Of a stretch of DNA of 64,000 nucleotides, positions 16,142-26,223 are shown in pieces (position 1 is the stretch's first letter; each line of letters opens with the position of its first letter). The notes under the pieces are model-generated. The model was not told where the DNA came from, did not search any database, and was given only the letters and a program-made list of their open reading frames with translations. This stretch comes from Pseudomonadota bacterium (lineage in GTDB: Bacteria > Pseudomonadota > Alphaproteobacteria > Rhizobiales > Rhizobiaceae), in the NCBI GenBank assembly GCA_023457435.1, contig JAEWLS010000030.1, forward strand, positions 124,001-188,000, written 5' to 3'. A program made the translations under genes and the position numbers.

Positions 16142-16259
16142 GAGGCAGTCGCACGCAAAGTCAATTCACGACTCGCAATGAATGGGCGGATGGTTAGCGC
16201 GCGGCGAAGCGTTGTTGCTCAAATGCACGCGGAAGGTGAATTTACGTGCGTCGCCTGGC

Positions 16260-17537
16260 TCAGGGCTTAAGGGACCCGACGAGCTTCGGCTTCGTGTTAC
16301 GCCCGTGACGCGGATGCGAAAGGATGAAATCGATGATTCGCGGCGCCACCTCAGCCCGGAAGCGCGACCCGTTGAACACACCATAATGTCCGACCTTGGG
16401 CTGGACATAATGTGACTTTCGGGAGGTCGCGAGATTCACCGCGAGATCGTGTGCGGCTTCCGTCTGACCCAGGCCGGAAATGTCGTCGTTCTCGCCCTCT
16501 ACCGTCAGCAGCGCGGTGCCGCGGATCGCGGAGGGGTCGACAGGTTCTCCGCGGAACGTCATCGTTCCCTTGGGCAGGCGGTGCTTGACGAAGACCGTAT
16601 CGACAGTCTGGAGGTAGAACTCCGCGGTGAGGTCCATGACCGCGAGGTACTCGTCGTAGAACTCCCGATGCTTCTCTGCCGAGTCGCCGTCGTTACGCAC
16701 GAGATGGGTGAAGAACTCCTTGTGGGCGCTGATATGACGCTCGAGGTTCATCGACATGAAACCCGAGAGCTGCAGAAAGCCCGGATAGACGCTGCGGCCG
16801 TATCCGGCATGCGGCCATGGCACTTGCATGATGACGTTGTCGCGGAACCAGTCGATGCCCTTCTCTTCGGCAAGCTGGTTGACTGCCGTCGGATTGCGGC
16901 GCGTGTCGATGGGGCCGCCCATCAGCGTCATCGTGGCGGGCGCGTTAGGATCTCCGCGCTGTTCCATGATCGACACAGCCGCAAACACCGGCACCGCTGG
17001 CTGGCACACGGCGACGACGTGCGTGTCCGGCCCGAGGAAATGCAGCATCTCGATGATGTATTCGATATACGCGTCGAGATCGAACTGTCCGGCCATCATC
17101 GGCACGGTCCGCGCGTCCGCCCAGTCGGTGATGTAGACTTCGGCCTTTGGCAGGAAGGCTTCGACGGTGCCGCGCAGCAGTGTCGCATAGTGCCCGGACA
17201 TCGGTGCGACGATCAGCAGCTTCGGATCCGGGCGCCGCTTGCGATCGCCGAGATCGCGGCGGAAATGCAGAAGGTCGCAGAAGGGCTTGGACCAGACGAC
17301 TTCTTCGGTCACAGCGACCGGCATGAAGTCCACCTTCGTCTCCGCGAGGTTGAGCGCCGGCTTCCCGTAACGCCGGGTCGTACGCTCGAACAATTCGGCC
17401 GCACCCGCGATGGATCGGCCTATGACGGTGCTTGTCAGCGGATTGAAGGGGTGGGTGTAGAACAGCCTCACGGCATCGGCGATGGCCCGAGACGGCTGCA
17501 GCGCCGCATGGTTGAGCTCATACAGCTGGTAATACAT
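16260..17537 (-). CDS. phaZ: intracellular polyhydroxybutyrate depolymerase
   Basis: The 425-residue protein matches intracellular PHB depolymerases: start MYYQLYELNHAALQP, a PMSGHYATLLRGT segment, and the nucleophile region VVAVCQPAVP with Cys178 in the lipase-box position, as in PhaZ of Cupriavidus and rhizobia. C-terminal GENDDISGLGQT and KVGHYGVFNG supply the acid and His of the triad. It breaks down stored poly-3-hydroxybutyrate granules to release carbon. No other pha gene lies in the window. A TGC-N3-GCA palindrome like a PhaR site sits 74-84 bases upstream. Confidence 0.92.
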   Translation of the reverse strand: MYYQLYELNHAALQPSRAIADAVRLFYTHPFNPLTSTVIGRSIAGAAELFERTTRRYGKPALNLAETKVDFMPVAVTEEVVWSKPFCDLLHFRRDLGDRKRRPDPKLLIVAPMSGHYATLLRGTVEAFLPKAEVYITDWADARTVPMMAGQFDLDAYIEYIIEMLHFLGPDTHVVAVCQPAVPVFAAVSIMEQRGDPNAPATMTLMGGPIDTRRNPTAVNQLAEEKGIDWFRDNVIMQVPWPHAGYGRSVYPGFLQLSGFMSMNLERHISAHKEFFTHLVRNDGDSAEKHREFYDEYLAVMDLTAEFYLQTVDTVFVKHRLPKGTMTFRGEPVDPSAIRGTALLTVEGENDDISGLGQTEAAHDLAVNLATSRKSHYVQPKVGHYGVFNGSRFRAEVAPRIIDFILSHPRHGRNTKPKLVGSLKP

Positions 17538-17610
17538 CGGCTATCCCGTCGTGTTTGCGAGCCCGAGCGGTCGCACACACTTGTTATGCGGCAAACCTAT
17601 CAACGTTCTG

Positions 17611-17621
17611 TTGCAATGCAA
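17611..17621. promoter_or_regulatory. candidate PhaR-type site before phaZ
   Basis: TTGCAATGCAA is an inverted repeat containing TGC-N3-GCA, the core described for the PHB-responsive repressor PhaR of alphaproteobacteria. It lies 74 bases upstream of phaZ. On the same strand as phaZ a GGAAC (17639-17635) precedes CATT (17618-17615, inside the palindrome) by 16 bases, a weak EcfG-like promoter that the repressor would cover. Confidence 0.4.
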
Positions 17622-17681
17622 TAGAGACGAAGCGGTTCCTTTTCGCGCTGCAACGACGGGCCAGTCGGCGCTGACCGAAGG

Positions 17682-17975
17682 TCAGCCGGCGTACCCCTCC
17701 ACGATCAGCATGTCGGCGTCGGCAACCTCCTGCCGGATCTTCTTCGCGGCCTGGTATTCGGCGGATGCATAACAGTCCTTTGCCGCCTGCACCGACGGAA
17801 ACTCGATGACCACGTTGCGCGCGCGGCCGTTGCCTTCCATCACCACGTAGGCGCCGCCGCGCGCCAGGAACCTAGCTCCGAAACGCTCGAATGCTGGTTT
17901 GGCCGTTGCCACATAGTCCTTGTACCGCTCCGGGTCCCGCACCTCGACATGTGCGATCCAGTATCCCTTCGCCAT
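17682..17975 (-). CDS. DUF1330 domain protein
   Basis: The 97-residue protein is a complete DUF1330 (dimeric alpha/beta barrel) protein: MAKGYWIAHVEVRDPERYKD at the start, FLARGGAYVVMEG in the middle and the end motif ADMLIVEGY. The function of the family is unknown; the fold suggests small-molecule binding or a monooxygenase-like role. The ATG at 17975 follows a strong GAGGAGG sequence; longer readings of the frame run over pyrF and are not credible. It follows pyrF by 20 bases and is probably the last gene of the pmtA-FMN reductase-pyrF operon. Confidence 0.9.
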   Translation of the reverse strand: MAKGYWIAHVEVRDPERYKDYVATAKPAFERFGARFLARGGAYVVMEGNGRARNVVIEFPSVQAAKDCYASAEYQAAKKIRQEVADADMLIVEGYAG

Positions 17976-17995
17976 CGTCTCCTCCTCAAGATCTT

Positions 17996-18691
17996 TCAGG
18001 CTGCCTTTGACATTTCCGCCAGAATGATGCGCGCCGCCTCCGCCCGATCCGCCGCGCCGATGATCGGACGCGCCACGACCAGGTGGCTCGCGCCCGCCGC
18101 GAGCGCGTCGGCCGGCGTCATTACGCGCTTCTGGTCGCCATGGTCGGCGCCCGCCGGACGGATGCCAGGCGTCACGATCGCCATGCCCGCACCGACGATC
18201 TTGCGCACCGCCGACGCTTCGGCCGCAGAGCATACGATGCCGCCCATGCCGGCCGCCAGCGCCTGCTCGGAGCGCTTGAGCACCAGCGTGTGCGGGTCGT
18301 ATTCGTAGCCTGCGTCCACCACGTCGGCCTCGTCCATCGAGGTCAGCACCGTAACCGCCAGCAGCGTCAGCGGTGTGCCCCTGGCCGCAGCAACCGCAGC
18401 GCGCATTGCGCGCGGGTAGGCATGTATCGTCAGCATCGAGACGCCGAGCTTCAGGATGCTCTCGACGCCCTTCGACACGGTGTTGTCGATGTCGAGCAGC
18501 TTGAGATCGAGAAAGACCTTCTTTCCGTCCGCTGCGAGATCGCGCGCGAATTCCAGGCCGCCGGCAAAGGCGAGCTGGTAGCCGATCTTGTAGAAGCGCG
18601 CCGCATCGCCGATCGCCGCCACGGCCTTCTCGGCGTCCGCTACGGTCGGCAGGTCGAGCCCGACGATAAGCTGGTCGCGCACATCGGTCAT
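17996..18691 (-). CDS. pyrF: orotidine 5'-phosphate decarboxylase
   Basis: The 231-residue protein catalyses the last step of UMP synthesis, OMP to UMP plus CO2. The catalytic Lys/Asp tetrad lies in VFLDLKLLDIDNTV; the late TPGIRPAGADHGDQKR matches the phosphate-binding end of the TIM barrel. The length is normal for the bacterial group 1 enzyme. The ATG overlaps the FMN reductase stop by ATGA, so translation is likely coupled. DUF1330 follows closely. Confidence 0.96.
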   Translation of the reverse strand: MTDVRDQLIVGLDLPTVADAEKAVAAIGDAARFYKIGYQLAFAGGLEFARDLAADGKKVFLDLKLLDIDNTVSKGVESILKLGVSMLTIHAYPRAMRAAVAAARGTPLTLLAVTVLTSMDEADVVDAGYEYDPHTLVLKRSEQALAAGMGGIVCSAAEASAVRKIVGAGMAIVTPGIRPAGADHGDQKRVMTPADALAAGASHLVVARPIIGAADRAEAARIILAEMSKAA

Positions 18692-19278
18692 GGTTCAAGC
18701 CTCTTCGACAACAGCCTGGCGCGCTCGACCAATGTGGCCGCCAGGCGGCGTATGTTCTTCGTCAGGCGCTCATCGCGGAAGTAGCCGTCCTCGTCAAACG
18801 CCTCTGGACCGTTAGGGACTGAAACCTGGGGCGCGACGACCTCCGCCTGGATATGCGCCAGCACCTGGCGCAGATGGCTGGCGGAACGGATGCCGGCGAA
18901 GTGGCCATTTGACGACGAGCAGATGCCCATCGCCTTGCCGGAGAATGCGTACATCGACTTGCCGCTTTCCGTCTTCACGCGACTGATCCAGTCGATCGTG
19001 TTCTTCACCAATGGCGGGATTCCGCCGTTGTACTCCGGCGTGCAGATCAGCACGCCGTCGTGCTCGACGAACAGCCGCGCCAGCTTGACGGCATTTGCCG
19101 GCACGCCCTTCTCTCGCTCGAGATCTTCGTTCATCAGCGGCAGCGGGTAGTCGGCAAGCGATATGCGGGTCACTTCGCCGCCGGCGAGCGCAAGTTCCTT
19201 CTGCGCGACGTCGGCCGTCTTCCCGGAAAACGCGCCGGCCCGCGTCGAGCCGGCGAAGACCAGGATGCGCGGCGCCAT
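18688..19278 (-). CDS. NAD(P)H-dependent FMN reductase
   Basis: The 196-residue flavodoxin-like protein has the FMN phosphate-binding loop FAGSTRAGAFSGKTA (about residues 8-22), the TPEYNGGIPPLVKN motif around 80-93 and a conserved SSSNGHFAG loop. This is the NADPH-dependent FMN/quinone/azo reductase family; it would transfer hydride from NAD(P)H to FMN and then to quinones, nitro compounds or chromate. The physiological substrate cannot be read off. It begins directly after the pmtA stop (TAG then ATG) and overlaps pyrF by four bases, so the three genes form an operon. Confidence 0.87.
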   Translation of the reverse strand: MAPRILVFAGSTRAGAFSGKTADVAQKELALAGGEVTRISLADYPLPLMNEDLEREKGVPANAVKLARLFVEHDGVLICTPEYNGGIPPLVKNTIDWISRVKTESGKSMYAFSGKAMGICSSSNGHFAGIRSASHLRQVLAHIQAEVVAPQVSVPNGPEAFDEDGYFRDERLTKNIRRLAATLVERARLLSKRLEP

Positions 19279-19911
19279 CTAGTGCGCGCCCGCCGGACCG
19301 CGCGTGCCGATCGGCAGCACCGGCGCACCGCGGCTGTACAACCACAACGTCGTCGGGGGAATGTTGCGCAGGATGAAGTCGAAACGCGTGACGCGGTAGT
19401 CGCCCATCCCGGCCGGGACGGGTGAGCGGGGCCCGTAGGTAAGCTGCACGATCGGCCGCCCGGCAGGCAGGCGCGCGAGGAGGTCCTCGACATAGCGAAC
19501 CCGCTGTTCCACCGGGAAATTCAGCAGCGGGACGCCGGACACGACGGAGTCGAACGTTGCGCCGGCCAGCGGCCCGAGTGTTTTGTCGAGGTCGAAGGCG
19601 TCGCCATGGATAACGTTGACCCCGGGATAGGCGCTGCGCAGATGCTCGACGAAATCTCGGGAATATTCGATCGAGACGAGGTTCTCCGGCTTCACGCCGC
19701 GCTCGAGTATCGCCTTGGTGATGACGCCGGTGCCCGGCCCGAGTTCGAGGACCGGCAGCGAGGAGTTTGGATCGGCGACCGACGCCATCCGTCGCGATGT
19801 CGTATTGCTGGTCGGTATGATCGAGCCGACCGCCTTGGCGTTCGACATCCAGCCCCTGAAGAACCGCACTTCGTCGTCGAAGCGTTCGGCGATCTTGCGC
19901 AGGGCGGACAT
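19279..19911 (-). CDS. pmtA: phospholipid N-methyltransferase, PmtA type
   Basis: The 210-residue class I SAM-dependent methyltransferase has motif I VLELGPGTGVITKAIL (about 53-68) and resembles the Sinorhizobium-type PmtA that methylates phosphatidylethanolamine three times to phosphatidylcholine. N-terminal helices (FFRGWMSNAKAVGSIIPTS) are typical of this soluble, membrane-associated type. Phosphatidylcholine matters for envelope stability and plant interaction in rhizobia (known). AGGAGG lies six bases before the ATG. It leads the operon with the FMN reductase and pyrF. A related rRNA-dimethyltransferase-like enzyme (KsgA/LLM) is the alternative, less likely. Confidence 0.82.
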   Translation of the reverse strand: MSALRKIAERFDDEVRFFRGWMSNAKAVGSIIPTSNTTSRRMASVADPNSSLPVLELGPGTGVITKAILERGVKPENLVSIEYSRDFVEHLRSAYPGVNVIHGDAFDLDKTLGPLAGATFDSVVSGVPLLNFPVEQRVRYVEDLLARLPAGRPIVQLTYGPRSPVPAGMGDYRVTRFDFILRNIPPTTLWLYSRGAPVLPIGTRGPAGAH

Positions 19912-20003
19912 GCAGCCTCCTATCGCGGCGCCTTGCCGCTCGCTCTATCTACGGGCTGACGCGGCGGAAACAAGGCGACCGTGGCGCCTGTTCACAACGC
20001 TCG

Positions 20004-21128
20004 TCATTCGCCGAAGCTTTCGAAGAAGTCCTTCATCCGGCTGAAGAAGCCGCTCGATTGCGGGCTGTTCTCCTTCGACGAGAGCTTCTCGAACTCCTCG
20101 AGCAGCTCGCGCTGGCGCTTCGAGAGGTTCTGCGGCGTCTCCACCGCTACCTGGATGTAAAGGTCGCCGACCTGATTCTGCCGCAGGACGGGCATGCCCT
20201 TGCCCTTCAGCCTGAACTGCCGGTCGTTCTGCGTGCCTTCCGGCACCTTGACGCGGGTCTGCGTTCCATCGAGCGTCGCCACCTCGAACTGGCCACCAAG
20301 GGCTGCCGTGGTCATCGAGATGGGTGCCTTGCAGTAGAGATCCGCGCCATCCCGCTGGAAGAACTCGTGCGGCTTCACTGACAGGAATATGTAGAGGTCG
20401 CCCGATGGACCGCCGCGGTAACCGGCCTCGCCCTCTCCGGCGAGGCGGATGCGCGTGCCGTCTTCGATGCCGGCGGGGATGTTGACGGAAAGCGCGCGCT
20501 CCTCGGTCACGCGGCCCTGGCCGGCGCATTTGGGGCAGGGGTCCTTGATGGTTTGCCCGCGACCCTGGCACTGCGGACAGGTGCGTTCGACCGAGAAGAA
20601 GCCCTGCGCGGCGCGCACGCGGCCCGCGCCGTGGCACATCGTGCACTGCACCGGTTGTGTGCCCGGTTTTGCGCCCGACCCTGAGCACTCGGAGCAGGTG
20701 ATCGAGCTTGGCACGCGGATCTGCGCCGTGCGGCCCGTATACGCCTCCTCGAGCGTGATCTCCATATTGTAGCGCAGATCGGCCCCGCGTTCGCGGCCGC
20801 CGCTCTGGCGCCGCCGGCCCATCATGTCGCCGAAGATGTCCTCGAAGATGTCCGCGAATCCGCCCGCGCCGAACGGCCCGCCGCCGCCGCCGGCCATGCC
20901 CTGCTCGAAAGCCGCGTGGCCGAAGCGGTCGTATGCGGCGCGCTTCTGCGGGTCCTTCAACACCTCGTAGGCGAGGTTTAGCTCCCTGAACTTGGCTTCC
21001 GCCGCCGCGTCTCCCGGATTGCGGTCCGGGTGAAACTGCATGGCGAGCTTGCGATACGCCGACTTGAGTTCCTTCTCGTCAGCGCCGCGCTGGACGCCGA
21101 GCGTTTCGTAAAAGTCCGCCTTCGACAA
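20004..21128 (-). CDS. dnaJ: chaperone DnaJ (TTG start)
   Basis: The 374-residue type I Hsp40 has a J domain with HPD at 33-35, a Gly/Phe region (GGGGGPFGAGGFADIF), and four zinc-binding repeats CSECSGSG, CTMCHGAG, CPQCQGRG and CPKCAGQG, followed by the peptide-binding C-terminal domains. It stimulates the DnaK ATPase and delivers unfolded proteins. The frame opens with TTG (SKADFYETLG follows), nine bases after GGAG; no ATG or GTG fits the conserved N terminus, so the weak start is likely real. It is separated from dnaK by the GyrI-like gene and by the dnaK terminator, so it must have its own promoter. Confidence 0.95.
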   Translation of the reverse strand: MSKADFYETLGVQRGADEKELKSAYRKLAMQFHPDRNPGDAAAEAKFRELNLAYEVLKDPQKRAAYDRFGHAAFEQGMAGGGGGPFGAGGFADIFEDIFGDMMGRRRQSGGRERGADLRYNMEITLEEAYTGRTAQIRVPSSITCSECSGSGAKPGTQPVQCTMCHGAGRVRAAQGFFSVERTCPQCQGRGQTIKDPCPKCAGQGRVTEERALSVNIPAGIEDGTRIRLAGEGEAGYRGGPSGDLYIFLSVKPHEFFQRDGADLYCKAPISMTTAALGGQFEVATLDGTQTRVKVPEGTQNDRQFRLKGKGMPVLRQNQVGDLYIQVAVETPQNLSKRQRELLEEFEKLSSKENSPQSSGFFSRMKDFFESFGE

Positions 21129-21323
21129 GGATACCGTCTCCGAAACGACTAAACGGGCCGCGCGGCGTCAGGTCGCCGGGCCCTGTGGAAGCCTGGGCTC
21201 CAGATGGCCATTGAAGCGCGCCCGCGCAAGATGCGCGAGACGACTTGTATGCGGTCAATAGCAGGCCGCAGCGTCAACACAATCCGAGATTTTGCGCCCG
21301 ATCCGACGAATGCGCGTTCGCCG

Positions 21324-21938
21324 TCAGATCGGACGGACAGGCTGGCGCAGAATCGTGCGCAGATTGGCAGGCTCGACCCTGCGCGGGTCGGACAGATAGA
21401 TCTCGTGATGCGGCCCGTTGAAGGTCAGCCCTTCGGAGAGCATGATCTCGTCGTGCAGGCGTGCCAGCAGCGGGCCCTCGTCGTCATAGCTGCCGACGTG
21501 CAGGGCCTGCAGGCAGCGCCCTTCCTCGATCCGCTCCAGGCGCAGCGACGCGGGCAGGACGTCCAGCTTTCCCTTTGCCTTCTGGCACGCCTCCGTGAAC
21601 GTCGAATCGTCGACGAAGTCTGGCGCCATGATCACCATCGTCCACTTCCACTCGCCCTTGCGGCGCGCCTTGAACGCCGCCGGGTCGTCGGCATGCCAAA
21701 GGCCTTCGAGCGGCGGAACTGTATAGTCGGCAGCACCTTTCGCTTTAATCGCGAACTTCATTGCGTAGCTGACCGCGTAGAGGGCTGCGACCGCGTTGCG
21801 GTACGCTTCGGCGGTGTTGGGATCGCCGCTGCCGTCTACCAAGACGTATTGTAGCGCAGGCACGTCTACCGCGACGAATCTGCCGGAGGGCGCCGAATAG
21901 AACGCCTTGAGCGTCTTCTTGAAATCGATCTTCCCCAC
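21324..21938 (-). CDS. GyrI-like small-molecule-binding domain protein
   Basis: The 204-residue protein resembles the GyrI-like (SOUL/BacRbinding-type) ligand-binding family, with MGKIDFKKTLKAFYSAPSGR at the start, a repeated alpha/beta pattern and the end FNGPHHEIYLSDPRRV. It lacks any DNA-binding domain, so it is a stand-alone ligand binder of unknown ligand. The start is GTG at 21938. It lies between the dnaK terminator and dnaJ, an unusual position in what is elsewhere a dnaK-dnaJ pair; whether it is functionally linked to the chaperones is not known. Confidence 0.78.
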   Translation of the reverse strand: MGKIDFKKTLKAFYSAPSGRFVAVDVPALQYVLVDGSGDPNTAEAYRNAVAALYAVSYAMKFAIKAKGAADYTVPPLEGLWHADDPAAFKARRKGEWKWTMVIMAPDFVDDSTFTEACQKAKGKLDVLPASLRLERIEEGRCLQALHVGSYDDEGPLLARLHDEIMLSEGLTFNGPHHEIYLSDPRRVEPANLRTILRQPVRPI

Positions 21939-21953
21939 GCCGCACCTCGCAAA

Positions 21954-21980
21954 GAAAAAGGCCCGGATCGCTCCGGGCCT
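21954..21980 (-). terminator. intrinsic terminator of dnaK
   Basis: On the minus strand an eight-base stem AGGCCCGG/CCGGGCCT with a six-base loop is followed by TTTTTC, 24 bases after the dnaK stop. It separates dnaK transcription from the GyrI-like gene. Confidence 0.85.
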
Positions 21981-22003
21981 CTGTCATCTCACGAAATGGC
22001 GCC

Positions 22004-23920
<1,917 letters not shown>

Positions 23921-24041
23921 TTTCGTTCTCTCCTTCAGCGGGCTTCCAGGACCCATTCCGGCGTTCCGGCGGAAGCCCCTATACACTCTGCGAATTCGCG
24001 GCCATGGCGGGTGATTTGCCCGGCCGGCAGCGTTGCGGCGT

Positions 24042-24070
24042 ATATAAGAAGGGGGTTTTGGGCACGCAAG
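24042..24070 (-). promoter_or_regulatory. sigma-32 heat-shock promoter of dnaK
   Basis: On the minus strand CTTG (24070-24067) is separated by 18 bases from CTTATAT (24048-24042), an exact match to the alphaproteobacterial RpoH pattern CTTG-N17/18-CYTATNT. Transcription would start roughly 110 bases before dnaK. Confidence 0.75.
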
Positions 24071-24168
24071 CTGAAGCATGCCGCGAATTTTTCGCTTGAG
24101 CAGTCCCGGTGCCGCCATGCGGCGCTGGCCCGGCCGCACTGCGTCGGCCGGGTTTCGGGCGTCGATCG

Positions 24169-25062
24169 CTATTTAAGGCTGTCGGCGGAGCCGTAGAAGT
24201 AGCCGAGGACGTTGGCGTAGTCCGAGCCGAGCTTCGAAGACGTTGCGAACGTGCCGATCGTGCCCTGTCCGTTGGCGCCCATGAAGGAACCCGCTCCGGA
24301 GCTCGAATCGTCGCTCGAGACGATGGTGCTGCCGTTCCGGATCTTCGTCTGGTTGATCCCGAAGTCCGAAAATTCCTTCGTGATGTTGCCGCTGAACGTC
24401 ATGTTGTCATATGTGACGCCGCCGGGAGCCGTCGCGGACGGAAGCTGGATCTTACCCTCGATATACCCTTGGCGGAAACTTGCCGTCATCGTCAGGTCGC
24501 CGACATTGTTTACCTCGACGCCGCCGACAGTTCCGAGGATTCCGCCCTTGCCGGTATAGGTCGCCTTCGTGCTGTTGGCACGCAGTTCCTCGATCTTGGC
24601 TATTGGCGTGAAAGGTCCTCTGTAGGCGACGCTGCGCTCGACGCGTGTCGGGCTGGTGCGGTTGGTGGTGAGCATGAGGAACTGGTCGTTCTGCCCATTG
24701 CCGTCGACGTCCGGAATCGGCACCACGACGGCGGCTCCGGTCAAGGATCCGTTGTTGTAGATACTCGGCCCGCCGGTCAGCCCGGTCATGTCGTGCATGT
24801 TGTCGGTGGCGACGGTGTAGTCGAGCCTTCCGCCGTCCATCGCGATGTTGGATTTCGTGGCGCCGACATCGAAGGTCTTCGCGTTCGTGTTGCCGTCGAT
24901 CTTGAAGTACGCGGTTCGCGCATTGTTGGTGGCCGCAGGGCCGAAGATCCCGTCGAAGGCGGGGGCGCCGGGCTCCATGGTGCTGTTGCATCCCATGGCC
25001 AGGGGCAAAGCGATCACTCCCAGGCCTGCGAGCACTGCGGGCCGACTCAGCTTGGAATTCAT
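24169..25062 (-). CDS. TbpB-like beta-barrel lipoprotein of unknown ligand
   Basis: The 297-residue protein has a lipoprotein signal: basic MNSKLSRP, a hydrophobic core, and lipobox LAMGC, so Cys25 would be lipidated. The mature part is rich in Gly, Thr and Asn with alternating beta pattern. Its end (GTIGTFATSSKLGSDYANVLGYFYGSADS, in parts) resembles the C-terminal barrel of transferrin-binding-protein-B-like and Slam-dependent surface lipoproteins, which typically close with a G-Y/F-YG-A motif. No transferrin or haem receptor gene is adjacent. I choose the ATG at 25062, six bases after GGGAG, over 25068, which abuts that sequence. Twin palindromes sit in the leader. Confidence 0.65.
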   Translation of the reverse strand: MNSKLSRPAVLAGLGVIALPLAMGCNSTMEPGAPAFDGIFGPAATNNARTAYFKIDGNTNAKTFDVGATKSNIAMDGGRLDYTVATDNMHDMTGLTGGPSIYNNGSLTGAAVVVPIPDVDGNGQNDQFLMLTTNRTSPTRVERSVAYRGPFTPIAKIEELRANSTKATYTGKGGILGTVGGVEVNNVGDLTMTASFRQGYIEGKIQLPSATAPGGVTYDNMTFSGNITKEFSDFGINQTKIRNGSTIVSSDDSSSGAGSFMGANGQGTIGTFATSSKLGSDYANVLGYFYGSADSLK

Positions 25063-25078
25063 TGCCATCTCCCATTCA

Positions 25079-25109
25079 GGCTCACTGAGCCGTCGTAGCT
25101 CACTGAGCT
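25079..25109. promoter_or_regulatory. twin 13-bp palindromes in the lipoprotein leader
   Basis: GGCTCACTGAGCC (25079-25091) and AGCTCACTGAGCT (25097-25109) are both perfect palindromes sharing the core GCTCA-C-TGAGC, 18 bases apart centre to centre, ending 17 bases before the start codon. A third partial copy (TTCACTGAGC) is at 25143-25152. This looks like a tandem operator for an unknown repressor; an RNA hairpin role is possible. Confidence 0.55.
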
Positions 25110-25131
25110 GGCGGATGGCCGGCATGTCAAT

Positions 25132-25139
25132 ATGGTTAA
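25132..25139 (-). promoter_or_regulatory. CtrA-like half-site
   Basis: The minus strand carries TTAACCAT, the CtrA half-site, three bases before a TTGACA that could be a -35 element (25130-25125) of the lipoprotein gene. No good -10 follows at 16-18 bases, so the promoter assignment is weak. Confidence 0.3.
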
Positions 25140-25201
25140 CTATTCACTGAGCAAATGAGCGGCGCTGTTGCGGCCCGGCCACATGCGCTTCGGCGCGCTG
25201 C

Positions 25202-26131
25202 TTACGTGTTGTCTCTACGACGATACTCGGAGCGCTCGAAGACGAGGATCGCAAACAGCGCCGCGATGAATGGGATGATGAGATAAAGCAGGCGGAACAC
25301 GACCAAGGCCGCCAGCACGTCCACCTGGTCCATTTCCGGAAGGCCGGTGATGAACACCAGTTCGAGTACGCCGAGGCCTCCCGGCGCGTGCGAAATGAGC
25401 GCCGCTGAAAATGACGCGAGGAAAATTCCGAGGATGACCAGATAGCCGGGATTACCCGCACTCGGGAGTGCAAAGTAGACGATCGCCGCCGCTGCGCAGA
25501 CCTCGATCGGTCCGATGATCAGCTGCCGAAAGACGATGGGCAGGCGCGGGTAATGGACCTGGAAGCTGCCGAGTTTGAGCGGCCGGAAGCCGAGCCAGCT
25601 GCCGAGAACATAAAGCGCGATGAGGCCGAGGATGACGAAGCCCGCACCGCGCGAAGCCTGGACAGGAAGGACGTCGGCGAAACGCTCGGTGACCTGCGGC
25701 TCCACCACCAGCACCAGCCCGGCGAGGAGCAGCGTTCCTATGAAGAAGGTGAAGGAGCAGAACGCGATCAGCACGCCGATCTCCTGCGCGGTCAGACGGC
25801 GCGAGGAATAGGCTCGATAGCGCACGACGGCGCCTGAAAACACCGAAGCTCCGATGTTGTGGGACAGGGCGTATGTGACGAACGATGTCACGGTGACGAA
25901 CAGAAGGCCCACCTTCCGGCCGAGATGATCGAGCGCAATGCGGTCGTAGCCGGCCAGCGCGGCGTAGGCGACGAATGTCGCACCGACAGCGAGCAGCCAG
26001 TTCCGCAAGCTGATCGCGGCGAAGCTGTCCGTGAGCTCTGCGAACGAAATGCCGCGCAGCTCCTTGTAGAGCAGCCACACCGAAAACACGACGGCGACGA
26101 GGCCGACGATAGGCCAGACTTTCTTAGCCAG
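25202..26131 (-). CDS. lysylphosphatidylglycerol synthase TM-region family membrane protein (probable CTG start)
   Basis: The 309-residue protein has about eight membrane helices and belongs to the UPF0104/AglD-like family, with the conserved SHNIGASVFSGAVVRYRAY and the SHAPGGLGVLEL segment. These flippase-like proteins lack the soluble aminoacyl-transferase domain of MprF. The first ATG/GTG/TTG in frame is the GTG at 26089, but this cuts the first membrane helix in half; the open frame continues upstream through AKKVWPIVGLVAVVFSVW to a CTG at 26129-26131, eight bases after GGGGAG, and the next in-frame stop lies about 60 bases further. CTG is therefore the best start. The substrate is unknown. 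Confidence 0.75.
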   Translation of the reverse strand: MAKKVWPIVGLVAVVFSVWLLYKELRGISFAELTDSFAAISLRNWLLAVGATFVAYAALAGYDRIALDHLGRKVGLLFVTVTSFVTYALSHNIGASVFSGAVVRYRAYSSRRLTAQEIGVLIAFCSFTFFIGTLLLAGLVLVVEPQVTERFADVLPVQASRGAGFVILGLIALYVLGSWLGFRPLKLGSFQVHYPRLPIVFRQLIIGPIEVCAAAAIVYFALPSAGNPGYLVILGIFLASFSAALISHAPGGLGVLELVFITGLPEMDQVDVLAALVVFRLLYLIIPFIAALFAILVFERSEYRRRDNT

Positions 26132-26223
26132 CGTTGGGGCTCCCCTTCCCGAATCCGCACCCCGGCATAGCCCGAAGGGTGCGCACGCGGCAAATCATAC
26201 ATTCGCCGCAGGGGAGGTTGCGC

